Assembly (NCBI GenBank): GCA_963829585.1
Contig: CAWHJD010000008.1
Coordinates: 59,553 to 123,552 of the forward strand
Source: Sva-07 sp963829585
Lineage (GTDB): Bacteria; Actinomycetota; Acidimicrobiia; Acidimicrobiales; Ilumatobacteraceae
Direction of reading: 5' to 3'
DNA: 64,000 bases
This document shows positions 44,253 to 52,578 of the stretch, in pieces. Numbering within the stretch: position 1 is the first letter of the stretch; every line of letters starts with the position of its first letter. The translations under genes and the position numbers were made by a program. The notes below the pieces were generated by a model that saw only the letters and a list, made by a program, of their open reading frames with translations, did not search any database and had not been told where the DNA came from.

Positions 44253-45482
44253 ATGAAGTCTGAACCGACCGTGCTCGTGATCGTGCTTGCCGGGGGTGAG
44301 GGCAAACGCCTCCAGCCGCTCACCAACGACCGGGCCAAGCCCGCCGTTCCGTTCGCCGGCACGTACCGCCTGATCGACTTCGCCCTGTCGAACTTCGCGA
44401 ACGCCGGGTACCTCAAGATCGTCGTGCTCACGCAGTACAAGAGCCACAGCCTCGACCGGCACATCTCCCAGACGTGGCGATTCTCGGCGATGCTCGACAA
44501 CTACGTGACGCCCGTGCCCGCCCAGATGCGGCGCGGCCCGTACTGGTTCCAGGGGTCGGCCGACGCGATCTACCAGAACCTCAATCTGATCTCCGACGAG
44601 TCGCCCGACATCGTCTGCGTGTTCGGCGCCGACCACATCTACCGGATGGATCCCCGACAGATGGTCGCCGAGCACGTCGAGTCGGGCGCTGGTGTGACCG
44701 TCGCGGCGATTCCCGTTCCGAAGCACGAGGCCACCGAGTTCGGGGTGATCGAGGTCGACGACGACGGTCGGATCCTCGCCTTCCACGAGAAGGTGGCATC
44801 GCCGCCGACCATGCCCGGCAACGACCAGATGTGCCTGGCGAGCATGGGCAACTACGTGTTCGACACCCAGACGCTCATCGATGTCGTCACACCGCGTGAG
44901 AACTCCTACACCGATCTCGGCAGCCACGTGATCCCCGCGCTCACCGACGCCGGTGTGGCTCGGGCCTACGACTTCTCGAAGAACATCGTCCCCGGGCAGG
45001 ACGAGCGTGAGAAGGGCTACTGGCGTGACGTCGGCACGATCGACTCGCTGTTCCACGCCAACATGGACCTGATCGCGCCGGTGCCGATCTTCAACCTCTA
45101 CAACCAGAAGTGGCCGGTGTACACCTCGCGGAGGGCGCTCCCGCCCGCCAAGGTGTCGCGAGGCCGAGGTGGCGAGCCGTCCTTCGTCGACGGCAGCCTG
45201 CTCTGTCAGGGATCGATCATCTCCGGGTCACACGTCGAGCGTTCGATCATCGGGCCCGGCACATTCATCGACCACGACGCACACATCACCGACTCGATCA
45301 TCTTCCCCGATGTCACGATCGGGCCGGGCGTGCGGTTGCACCGGTGCATCGTCGACAAGAACGTGGTGGTGCCCGAGTGGACCCGGATCGGTCTCGAACT
45401 CGATGCCGATCGTGAACGGTTCACCGTCAGCGACGAAGGCGTCGTGGTGATCGAGAAGGGCCGTAACCTCGCCCAACGCTGA
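44253..45482 (+). CDS. glgC: glucose-1-phosphate adenylyltransferase
   Basis: A full-length 409-residue enzyme. The nucleotidyltransferase loop is AGGEGKRLQPLTNDRAKP, followed by YRLIDFALSNFANAGY, the GSADAIYQNL segment, EFGVIEVDDDGRI and the phosphate-binding EKVAS. The C-terminal left-handed beta helix holds hexapeptide repeats (VERSIIGPGTFIDHDAHI). It makes ADP-glucose, the committed step of glycogen synthesis, and lies next to glgA, its consumer. Confidence 0.96.
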   Translation: MKSEPTVLVIVLAGGEGKRLQPLTNDRAKPAVPFAGTYRLIDFALSNFANAGYLKIVVLTQYKSHSLDRHISQTWRFSAMLDNYVTPVPAQMRRGPYWFQGSADAIYQNLNLISDESPDIVCVFGADHIYRMDPRQMVAEHVESGAGVTVAAIPVPKHEATEFGVIEVDDDGRILAFHEKVASPPTMPGNDQMCLASMGNYVFDTQTLIDVVTPRENSYTDLGSHVIPALTDAGVARAYDFSKNIVPGQDEREKGYWRDVGTIDSLFHANMDLIAPVPIFNLYNQKWPVYTSRRALPPAKVSRGRGGEPSFVDGSLLCQGSIISGSHVERSIIGPGTFIDHDAHITDSIIFPDVTIGPGVRLHRCIVDKNVVVPEWTRIGLELDADRERFTVSDEGVVVIEKGRNLAQR

Positions 45483-45486
45483 CCTC

Positions 45487-45525
45487 GGGTGTGGCGTCAG
45501 GGTGTGACGTCAGGGTGTGGCGTCG
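45487..45525. repeat. 13-bp tandem repeat, three copies
   Basis: Units GGGTGTGGCGTCA, GGGTGTGACGTCA and GGGTGTGGCGTCG follow one another directly after the glgC stop. The array overlaps the end of the convergent oxidoreductase gene, whose stop codon (45510-45512) lies within the second unit. Confidence 0.8.
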
Positions 45526-46658
45526 AGAAGTTGGCGTGGGGTTCGGTCCCGGGGGCCGGCGAAGGGGAGCGGCACCTCGATCGCGTTGCGGCCTGCGGAC
45601 CAGTGGGCCGCAGAGATCACGTCGAGGACCTGACGGCCGAGCTGCGACGTCGCCGGAACGGGGCGTCCGGTTCGGATGTTGGTCCAGAATCGCTTGAGCT
45701 GCGGGGCGTAGCCGTAGTCGTCGACGAGTGACGGCCCCAGAGGTCGGATGCCGGTGCCGACCGGTTCACCGTTTCGTTCGAGGGACGGCTGGGGATACAG
45801 CTCGGCGCGCAGGACCGCACTGGCGCTCGACGCCTGTACGTCCCAGTCGGGTGGTGCGCTCGGCTGCCAGCCCACCACGATGGTGGCGACGAGTCCGGCC
45901 GCGAAGTGCAGCCGCACCGTTGCGTGCTCCCGATCGGTCGATGCATCGGTGATCACGGCCGTCAACAGTGCGGGCGGGCCGGCGTCGGCCTCCATGGCGG
46001 TGCGCAGCGCCACGCCGACCGGATGGACCCCGAGGTCGAACAGCGCCCCGCCGCCCCACTCCTGCCCCGACGCCCTGCGCCACGTCGGCGGTGCCTGGAT
46101 CGCGCGAGCCGAGAGATGCGTCAGCGCTCCGATGCCGGCGACGTCGGCCAGCAGCCCGTCGACGACGGGCGAGGCAACCAGGTGTTCGGAGTACAGCACC
46201 TGCGTGCCGATGCGCTGCTCGGCGTCGATCAAGCGATCGGCGTCGGCGAGCGAGCACGCGATCGGCGCCTCCACGACGACGTGATAGCCGGCCTCGAGCA
46301 GCCGGATCGCATCGTCGACGTGCGACGCCGGCGGCGTGGCGACGATGACGATGTCGCCGAGGCGCTCGGCCACGACCTCATCGAACGTGCACATGCGAGC
46401 ACCTGTCGCGCGTGCCAGCTCGGAGGCTCGGCGCCCGTTGCGGGAAGCCACGGCTCGGATCGGCCAGCCGAGCGATTGGCACGCAGCGGCATGGACGCCG
46501 GCGACCATGCCGGCGCCCCACAGCACGACGTCGGGGCGTCGCTGCACGAACGTCGCCTGCCTAGATCCCGGCGAGTTCGGCGAAACGGACCGGTCTGACG
46601 GGAAACGGCGACATGGGCATCGGTGGCGAACGTACACGACATCCGCCACGGTGATCAT
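45510..46658 (-). CDS. Gfo/Idh/MocA family oxidoreductase
   Basis: About 380 residues if started at 46658. The Rossmann domain starts at VVLWGAGMVAGVHAAAC; the NAD-binding VIVATPPASHVDDAIRLLEAGYHVVVEAP follows in shortened form, where the usual catalytic EKP reads EAP, so the conserved lysine is absent. The second domain has GGGALFDLGVHPVGVAL. The loss of Lys suggests altered chemistry or a binding role. The true start is uncertain because the first 40 residues are not conserved-looking. It converges with glgC and is divergent from the PBP gene. Confidence 0.82.
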   Translation of the reverse strand: MITVADVVYVRHRCPCRRFPSDRSVSPNSPGSRQATFVQRRPDVVLWGAGMVAGVHAAACQSLGWPIRAVASRNGRRASELARATGARMCTFDEVVAERLGDIVIVATPPASHVDDAIRLLEAGYHVVVEAPIACSLADADRLIDAEQRIGTQVLYSEHLVASPVVDGLLADVAGIGALTHLSARAIQAPPTWRRASGQEWGGGALFDLGVHPVGVALRTAMEADAGPPALLTAVITDASTDREHATVRLHFAAGLVATIVVGWQPSAPPDWDVQASSASAVLRAELYPQPSLERNGEPVGTGIRPLGPSLVDDYGYAPQLKRFWTNIRTGRPVPATSQLGRQVLDVISAAHWSAGRNAIEVPLPFAGPRDRTPRQLLDATP

Positions 46659-46704
46659 GCCTGCCGATCACCTTCGGACGAACCCCACTATCGTCGAGGT
46701 CACT

Positions 46705-48906
46705 GTGCGTCTTCTCGGGTTCATCCCACGGCTGCTGCTGGTCGTCGCAGCCGGTGCGTTGCTGATCACGGCCACCGTGGTCGGTGTGGCGCCGCGCGTC
46801 TGGTCGTCGATGAACGCTCACGAGGAGCTCCCCGTCGAGTTGCCGGACTTCGAAGCGCTCGCCCAACGCACGTACGTCTACGACGTGAACGGACAGGAGA
46901 TCGGGTTCTACGAACTCGAGAACTCCCAGCCCATCGACTACGCGGACATCCCTCCCGAGGTGATCGATGCATTCCTGACGGTCGAGGACAAGGAGTTCTT
47001 CGGACACGACGGCATCAACGTGCGCAGTCTCGTGCGCGCCACGCTGTCGAACTTCGCCTCCGAGGCACCCCAGCAGGGCGCCTCGACGATCACGATGCAG
47101 GTCGTCAAGAACGACTTCCTCGCCGGCCTCGAGCGTGACGGCCGCTACAAGGTGCTGCAGATCCACTACGCCCGGATGCTCGAGAAGACGTTGACGAAGG
47201 AGCAGATCCTCGAGCGCTACCTCAACACCGTCTTCTTCGGCAACAACGCGTACGGCATCGCGGCTGCCGCCGAGACCTACTTCGGCAAGACGGCGCTGGA
47301 GCTCACCTTCACCGAGTCGGCGTTCCTGGCCGGCCTCGTTCGCTCGCCGTCCGGATTCGATCCGATCAACGAACCCGAACGCAGCCGTGCGCGCTGGCTC
47401 CAGGTGGTGGCCCGGCTGGAGGACGAGGGGAAGGTCACCCCCGACGAGGCGCTCGCACTGCAGGATTTCGTCCTGCCGTCACGTGTGAAGACACTGCCGG
47501 ATCGAGCGTTCGAACGCACGTACTTCACCGAGGCCCTCCGCGACTATCTGCTCAATCGCAGCGACGTGCTCGGCGAGACGTACCAGGAACGGTACAACCA
47601 GCTGTTCCGCGGGGGCCTGCGTATCCACACCACGATCGACGCCAATCTCCAGTCGCTCGCAGAGCAGGCACGCAGTGTGCTCCCCGAGACGGCGCAGGGG
47701 TTCGACGCTTCGATCGTGTCGCTCGATTCGACGTCGGGTGCCGTCCGGGTGATGGTGGGGGGACGCGGATTCGTCCCCACCGAGCGCGAGGTCAACATGG
47801 CGCTGTCGCCGCGTCAGACCGGCTCGAGCATCAAGTTGTTCATCCTTGCCGCGGCGGTGCAGGCAGGTGCCCAGGCGAACGACCTGATCGACGGAAACGA
47901 TCCCTGCCGCTTCGACGTGCCGGGTCAGGAACAGTTCGAGGTCGATGCCGTCGGCAACGGTCTCAACACGCTGCAGTCGCAGACGACGAAGTCGATCAAC
48001 TGTGCCTTCGTCAGGCTCTCGCAGATCGTGGGACTCAATCGGGTGGTCGACACCACGTATCGGATGGCTCGCTCGGCCTACCTCTACAAGGACCAGCCGA
48101 AGTCGGAGCGACTCCCGATCGAGCCGTTCATCAGCTTTGCCACCGGGGCCAACGAGCTGTCGCCGCTCGACATGGCGGCCGGGGTGCAGACTCTTGCCAA
48201 CGAAGGCGTCCATCACGACCCGTACTACGTCGACTTCATCGACAACGCGGCCGGTGAACGCATCTACACCCACCTCGACCCCGGCACCCAGGTTCTCGAC
48301 CGCGATGCTGCACTCGAGACCGTGCAGATCCTGAAGGGCCCCATCTACGGCGGAGGTACGGGTCGCCGCGCTGCGTTCGACGATCGCCGTCCGGCGTTCG
48401 GCAAGACGGGTACACAGGAGGACAACAGCAACGCGTGGTTCGTGGGTGGCACGAGGCAGCTGTCGACTGCGGTCTGGGTCGGTGACCCCAAGGCGTACAC
48501 GCCGATGCAGAGGGTCCCCGGGCTGACCGACTACGGCCCCAATGTCCAGGGTGGTCACTACCCCGCGGTGATCTGGAAGGCCTTCATGGAACCGGCACAC
48601 GTCGGAGTACCGGTGCTCGACTGGGATCAGCCAGCACCGCCCGAACGGCCCAATGCCCGCCTCGTCCTGCCGGGCAACGAGTGCATCTTGGTACTCGCTC
48701 CGGTGGTCGTGCCCGTGCCGGAGGATCCGAACGCGCCGGCCACGACGCTGGCGCCGGATGCCCCGGCGCCGGAGGCCACCGCCACGACGGTTCCCGCAGT
48801 TGCCGAGGTGATCGAGGTCGGCACCACGGTTCCGGCCGACGTCCTGGACCCGAACGCGCCGTTGCCGTCGGTGCCGTTGACCGACAATGTCGGTCCCTGC
48901 CGCTGA
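46705..48906 (+). CDS. class A penicillin-binding protein (bifunctional peptidoglycan synthase)
   Basis: About 733 residues from the GTG at 46705. A single N-terminal membrane anchor (LLVVAAGALLITATVVGV) is followed by the GT51 glycosyltransferase domain with the catalytic glutamate in VEDKEFFGHDG and the QGASTITMQ motif. The transpeptidase domain has SxxK (GSSIK, near residue 373), SxN (SIN), and KTGT near 566. The C-terminal 60 residues are rich in Pro, Ala and Thr (wall-spanning or unstructured). An ATG at 46657 is an alternative start. It polymerises and crosslinks peptidoglycan at the outer face of the membrane. Confidence 0.93.
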   Translation: MRLLGFIPRLLLVVAAGALLITATVVGVAPRVWSSMNAHEELPVELPDFEALAQRTYVYDVNGQEIGFYELENSQPIDYADIPPEVIDAFLTVEDKEFFGHDGINVRSLVRATLSNFASEAPQQGASTITMQVVKNDFLAGLERDGRYKVLQIHYARMLEKTLTKEQILERYLNTVFFGNNAYGIAAAAETYFGKTALELTFTESAFLAGLVRSPSGFDPINEPERSRARWLQVVARLEDEGKVTPDEALALQDFVLPSRVKTLPDRAFERTYFTEALRDYLLNRSDVLGETYQERYNQLFRGGLRIHTTIDANLQSLAEQARSVLPETAQGFDASIVSLDSTSGAVRVMVGGRGFVPTEREVNMALSPRQTGSSIKLFILAAAVQAGAQANDLIDGNDPCRFDVPGQEQFEVDAVGNGLNTLQSQTTKSINCAFVRLSQIVGLNRVVDTTYRMARSAYLYKDQPKSERLPIEPFISFATGANELSPLDMAAGVQTLANEGVHHDPYYVDFIDNAAGERIYTHLDPGTQVLDRDAALETVQILKGPIYGGGTGRRAAFDDRRPAFGKTGTQEDNSNAWFVGGTRQLSTAVWVGDPKAYTPMQRVPGLTDYGPNVQGGHYPAVIWKAFMEPAHVGVPVLDWDQPAPPERPNARLVLPGNECILVLAPVVVPVPEDPNAPATTLAPDAPAPEATATTVPAVAEVIEVGTTVPADVLDPNAPLPSVPLTDNVGPCR

Positions 48907-48925
48907 CCTGCCACACTGGGCGGCG

Positions 48926-49634
48926 ATGACCGTCGCGCAACTGCTCCTCGAACTCCAGACGATCGACACCTCCGCCGATCAGCTCGCTCACCGTCGGGCG
49001 AAGTCTTCATTGCGTGACGACTTCACCGAAGCCACGAAGGAGGCGAGGCGCTGGGAGCGAGAACGTGCGGCGCTCGTTGCGCAGATCGCAGCACTCGGCG
49101 AGTCGATCGATGAAGCAGAGACCCGGGGCGCCGAGTTGCTGTCGCACCGCCAGCGGCTCGACCGGCAGCTGAAGACCGTCATTGCGCCCCGCGAAGCCGA
49201 GGCACTGATGCACGAGATCGATGCGATCGAGGCGCAGCGTGACGAACTCGACGTCGTCGAACTCGAGGCGCTGGAGCAGCAGGCAGTGCTCGAGGACCAG
49301 CTCGCCGAGCACCTCCGGCAAGGAGGAGGCGGTGACCGAGACGCTTCGGCTCGCGGATGAGGCGCTCGCGGTCGAGGTTGCCGACATCGACACCGAACTC
49401 GAGCGGCTCGCGGCGGCGCGCATCGACGTACGCGCCTCGATCGCCGACTCTCTGCTGGCGACCTACGACCGCAAGCGGGACGCGCTCGGTGTCGCGGTCG
49501 CGCCGCTGGTGGGAAGGCAGTGCCAGGGATGCCACCTCGAGTTGTCAGCCGCGGAGATCGACACGGTGAAGGACGAAGCGGCGGCCACCGGTGTCACCGA
49601 CTGTCCCGAGTGTGGACGACTCCTGATCGTCTGA
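48926..49634 (+). CDS. coiled-coil protein with C-terminal C4 zinc ribbon (single +1 frameshift)
   Basis: About 235 residues. A long alpha-helical coiled coil (AQLLLELQTIDTSADQLAHR through DTELERLAAARIDVRAS) leads to a zinc-ribbon with CQGCHLEL and CPECGRLL. This is the bacterial family found beside RNase H and Nif3-like genes (CT398/zf-RING_7 type), thought to act in RNA or protein complex assembly. The frame shifts +1 near 49320; omitting one C (CGG-C-AAG) gives HLRKEEAVTETLRL. The ATG is 17 bases after the PBP stop. Confidence 0.85.
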
Positions 49635-49636
49635 CC

Positions 49637-50125
49637 GTGTTCTTCTGGTTCATCGGTACCGCGATCATGACGGTCGGTCTCGTGTTCCGCGACCCCCGGT
49701 TCGACTACCGCTTGTTGATCGTCGGCTCGGTCGTTCCGATCGGTGACGGAGTGTTCGGTGGCGCGCGTGCACTGCACAGTCTCACCGTGAGTGTGCTGCT
49801 GCTCGCCGTGCTGATGCTGGCCACCTCGGGTCGCAAGCCGATCCGCAAGATGCTGCTCGGGTTGCCGATCGGCATGATCCTGCACCTCGTCTTCGATGGC
49901 GCCTGGAACAACACCGAGGTCTTCTGGTGGCCGTTCTTCGGCTGGTCGTTCGACGGCTCACCGCTCCCGGTGATCGACCGCGGTTGGTGGGGTCTCCTGT
50001 TGGAGGCGATCGGGATCGGGTTGTGTGTGTGGCTGTGGCGCCACAACGGTCTCGGCGATCGTGGGCGACGAGCGACGTTCCTCCACGACGGCCGGCTCGA
50101 CGCGGTCCCGGAGCGGTTCGGCTGA
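49637..50125 (+). CDS. small integral membrane protein, metal-dependent-hydrolase-like
   Basis: A 162-residue protein with four to five membrane segments (FFWFIGTAIMTVGLVF, LTVSVLLLAVLMLAT, IGMILHLVFDGAW and LLLEAIGIGLCVWLW). The HxxxD motif (HLVFD) and an earlier RALHS in the loop resemble the YdjM/DUF457 family of membrane-bound putative metal hydrolases. It starts with a GTG 3 bases after the zinc-ribbon stop, so the two are probably co-translated. The function is unknown. Confidence 0.75.
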   Translation: MFFWFIGTAIMTVGLVFRDPRFDYRLLIVGSVVPIGDGVFGGARALHSLTVSVLLLAVLMLATSGRKPIRKMLLGLPIGMILHLVFDGAWNNTEVFWWPFFGWSFDGSPLPVIDRGWWGLLLEAIGIGLCVWLWRHNGLGDRGRRATFLHDGRLDAVPERFG

Positions 50126-50164
50126 GATCTCGGGGGTCGTGGCCACTGTGGAACACTGCTGGGC

Positions 50165-50749
50165 GTGTTGATCCTCGTTCGTCATGGCCGCACCCAGGCC
50201 AACCGCGAAGGTCGCCTGCAGGGGCGTCTCGATCAGGATCTCGACGATCACGGGCAGCGACAGGCTCGTGCGGTCGCCGCCTTCGTGCAGGATCGTTGTG
50301 ACGTCGACTTCGTGGTCTCGAGCCCGCTCAAACGGGCCCGTCAGACGGCGGCGGAGTTCGGCCGACCCGTCGAGATCGACGAACGGTGGCTGGAACTGTC
50401 GTACGGCGAGTACGAGGGGACCCCGCACGCGGACGTCCCCTCGGAGATCTGGTCTCGCTGGCGTGATGATCCCCACTTCACGCCGGAAGGCGGGGAGTCG
50501 CTGGCGACCCTCGACGTCAGGGTCCGCGGCGCCTGCGAGGATCTGCTCGAACGAGCCGACGCCGCGAACATCGTGGTCGTGAGCCACGTCTCGCCGATGA
50601 AGTCTGCGGTCGCATGGGCGCTCGGCGTCGGCATCGACATCTCGTTCAACTGCCACCTCGATCACGCATCGGTCTGTCGGATCGCGATCCGCGGCGGCCG
50701 CCCCATCCTGCAGACGTTCAACGAAACCACCGTCGTCCCGAACTCGTGA
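50165..50749 (+). CDS. histidine phosphatase family protein
   Basis: A 194-residue phosphoglycerate-mutase-like phosphatase. The phospho-histidine motif is LVRHGRTQANREG, the second arginine is in SSPLKRARQTA, the acid residue is in ELSYGEYEG, and the second histidine is in VVSHVSPMK. Similar actinobacterial proteins include acid phosphatases and alpha-ribazole or glucosyl-3-phosphoglycerate phosphatases. GTG start. Its last codons form one arm of the perfect hairpin at 50743. Confidence 0.9.
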   Translation: MLILVRHGRTQANREGRLQGRLDQDLDDHGQRQARAVAAFVQDRCDVDFVVSSPLKRARQTAAEFGRPVEIDERWLELSYGEYEGTPHADVPSEIWSRWRDDPHFTPEGGESLATLDVRVRGACEDLLERADAANIVVVSHVSPMKSAVAWALGVGIDISFNCHLDHASVCRIAIRGGRPILQTFNETTVVPNS

Positions 50750-50785
50750 ACAAGAGCGCGACCAGGTCGCGCTCTTGTTCACGAG
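50743..50785. terminator. perfect 21-bp inverted repeat, two-way terminator
   Basis: Arms 50743-50763 and 50765-50785 are exact complements over 21 bases around a single A. It lies between convergent genes (phosphatase ending 50749 and binding protein ending 50794) and overlaps the phosphatase stop region. A GCGCTCTTGTTC stretch on each strand gives a partly T-rich flank. It is the strongest hairpin I found in the window. Confidence 0.88.
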
Positions 50786-50793
50786 AACACGGG

Positions 50794-52575
50794 TCAGCCG
50801 GCTGGGCTGGGGTACGACGGGGGCGCTTCGCCTTCCGGTGGCTCGGCGTACAGCGTCACCGCACCGTCGGGGTCGAACAGTTTCGACTCGGTGGGCCATT
50901 CGCCCGGCAGGTATCGCTTGCCTCCGTCGACGAAGGTGTACATGCCGGTGCCCTCCTTGCGGATCTCGTCGGGCCCGGTCGCCGCAGGATCCCACCAGAT
51001 GATGGTGGCGTCGTCGACACCGTTGTAGTCGACGTCCGGCCAGTACCCCTTGTCGCCGTAGGTGAGGTAGGGCTGGCTGATCGCCCGGGTCGTTCCGGGT
51101 GCGGCGAACAGTGCGTCGCGCCAGGTCTGCGGGGTCAGATCCGGTCCTGTTCCCTGCAGCGTCGCGGCGAGCAGCGTGTAGTTCGGCATCAACAGACCGA
51201 TCGTGTCCTTCGCCGGCGCCTCCGCGCCCATGAACCACTGGTACAGCCCGTAGAAGCCGGCGGTCTCGGGCGAGACCGGGGCGGCCCCGTGGGTGACACC
51301 GAAGGCGTGCGCCCACTGCGTCTGGTCATAGGTGCGACCGAACGCCGTGAGGTCGGACAGCGCCGGGGCAACGATCACCCACTCCGGGTAGTACTCCTGG
51401 GCGGTGGCCTCGTTGGTGAAGTCACGCGGTGCGATGCCATCGCTCGCGAGAACCACGGTCGTGACGCCCGATGCCTTGAGTTTGGCGATGATCTGCGACG
51501 CCTGGGACTGAATCGTCCCGGGATCCAGCGTGTACGGCAGCACCTCCGCGATGTCTGCACCGTCCTCGGTCATCCCGGCGACGAACTCGTCCGCGATCAC
51601 CTGTGATTCGGGGCTCGACGAGATGTAGACGTGGCCGAACTTGCGCGGCTGCGTGGTGAACGCCTCGTCGCCGGCGTGTTCCGCATTGCCGCCGATCAGC
51701 TGCTTGGCGATGAACTCGCGATCGTGGGTTCGAGCCTGGGCAGCACTGATTCCGAGTCCCCAGACGTACGGGTCACGAGCGGCGTACCACTCGGGTGGCT
51801 GTCCTGGGGTGCACCCGATGCACATGACCTCGCGGGCGGCGAGTTCGTCGGCGAAGGCGTTCGTCAGTGCAGGGCCCCCGAGCACCACGAACGGCTCGTA
51901 GTCCTCGGCGATCCGGACGGCGTCGGCGCGGGCGGTGACCTCGTCGTTGGCGAGCCCGGTACTCACGTAGGTCTCGAGTTCGATCTTGCGGCCGTAGGTC
52001 TCGTAGAACTGGTCGAACATGCCGAGCATGTCGCGTGCGGTCTGCTCCGACTCGGCGTTGGTGTCGTCGACGGCCACGGCGTCCGACAGGTAGTTGATGA
52101 TCGGGTCGTCGTCGGGCCCGAAGTACTGAACGACCTTGATCGTGTCGGCGGTGACGCCTCGCGAGGTCTCGCCGCCGTTGTCGCCCTCGAACGGTGCGAA
52201 GCATTCGGGAGCGAAGAACCACTGGATGGCGAGCTTGCCCGTCGTGGTGTCGCAGCGTTCGTCCCAGGCGACGTCGACGCCCTGCTCCTCGGCCTGGCTG
52301 AACGACAACGGGTAGACGATCTGGCCACCGCCCGCAGGTGGCTCCGTGCCCTCGGGTGTGGTCTCGGTCGGCGTCGTGTCGGCCGATGCCTCGGTGGTGG
52401 CCGGTTCGGTGGCCGCGGTGGTGGTGTCGACCGGCGTTGCGTCGTCGTCGTCTCCCCCCGAGACGACGACGAGCCCGACGATCGCGGCCACGACGAGCCC
52501 GATCGCCGCGATCGGCCCCCATTTCCTCAAACTGCTGGACGACGATCCGGCGCCTTCTGCCTGTGCTGGCTGCAT
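50794..52575 (-). CDS. Liv-type ABC transporter substrate-binding protein, membrane-anchored
   Basis: A 593-residue type I solute-binding protein. Instead of a lipobox it has a membrane helix (WGPIAAIGLVVAAIVGLVVV) after a short cytoplasmic Ser-rich head, followed by an acidic and Thr-rich linker of about 50 residues. The binding domain contains GVTADTIKVVQYFGPDDDP, FVVLGGPALTNAFADELA, HVYISSSPESQV and GVTTVVLASDGIAPRDF. It is the last gene of the second Liv operon and is 3 bases from the fusion gene. It delivers an unknown ligand to the LivH-LivM permease at 55509. Confidence 0.88.
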   Translation of the reverse strand: MQPAQAEGAGSSSSSLRKWGPIAAIGLVVAAIVGLVVVSGGDDDDATPVDTTTAATEPATTEASADTTPTETTPEGTEPPAGGGQIVYPLSFSQAEEQGVDVAWDERCDTTTGKLAIQWFFAPECFAPFEGDNGGETSRGVTADTIKVVQYFGPDDDPIINYLSDAVAVDDTNAESEQTARDMLGMFDQFYETYGRKIELETYVSTGLANDEVTARADAVRIAEDYEPFVVLGGPALTNAFADELAAREVMCIGCTPGQPPEWYAARDPYVWGLGISAAQARTHDREFIAKQLIGGNAEHAGDEAFTTQPRKFGHVYISSSPESQVIADEFVAGMTEDGADIAEVLPYTLDPGTIQSQASQIIAKLKASGVTTVVLASDGIAPRDFTNEATAQEYYPEWVIVAPALSDLTAFGRTYDQTQWAHAFGVTHGAAPVSPETAGFYGLYQWFMGAEAPAKDTIGLLMPNYTLLAATLQGTGPDLTPQTWRDALFAAPGTTRAISQPYLTYGDKGYWPDVDYNGVDDATIIWWDPAATGPDEIRKEGTGMYTFVDGGKRYLPGEWPTESKLFDPDGAVTLYAEPPEGEAPPSYPSPAG

Positions 52576-52578
52576 GGT

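Noticed and set aside
48926..49634. Programmed +1 frameshift in the zinc-ribbon gene
   Set aside because: No slow codon, stop codon or Shine-Dalgarno-like stimulator is placed as in known +1 sites, and the same shift type is found in unrelated genes, which favours sequence error.
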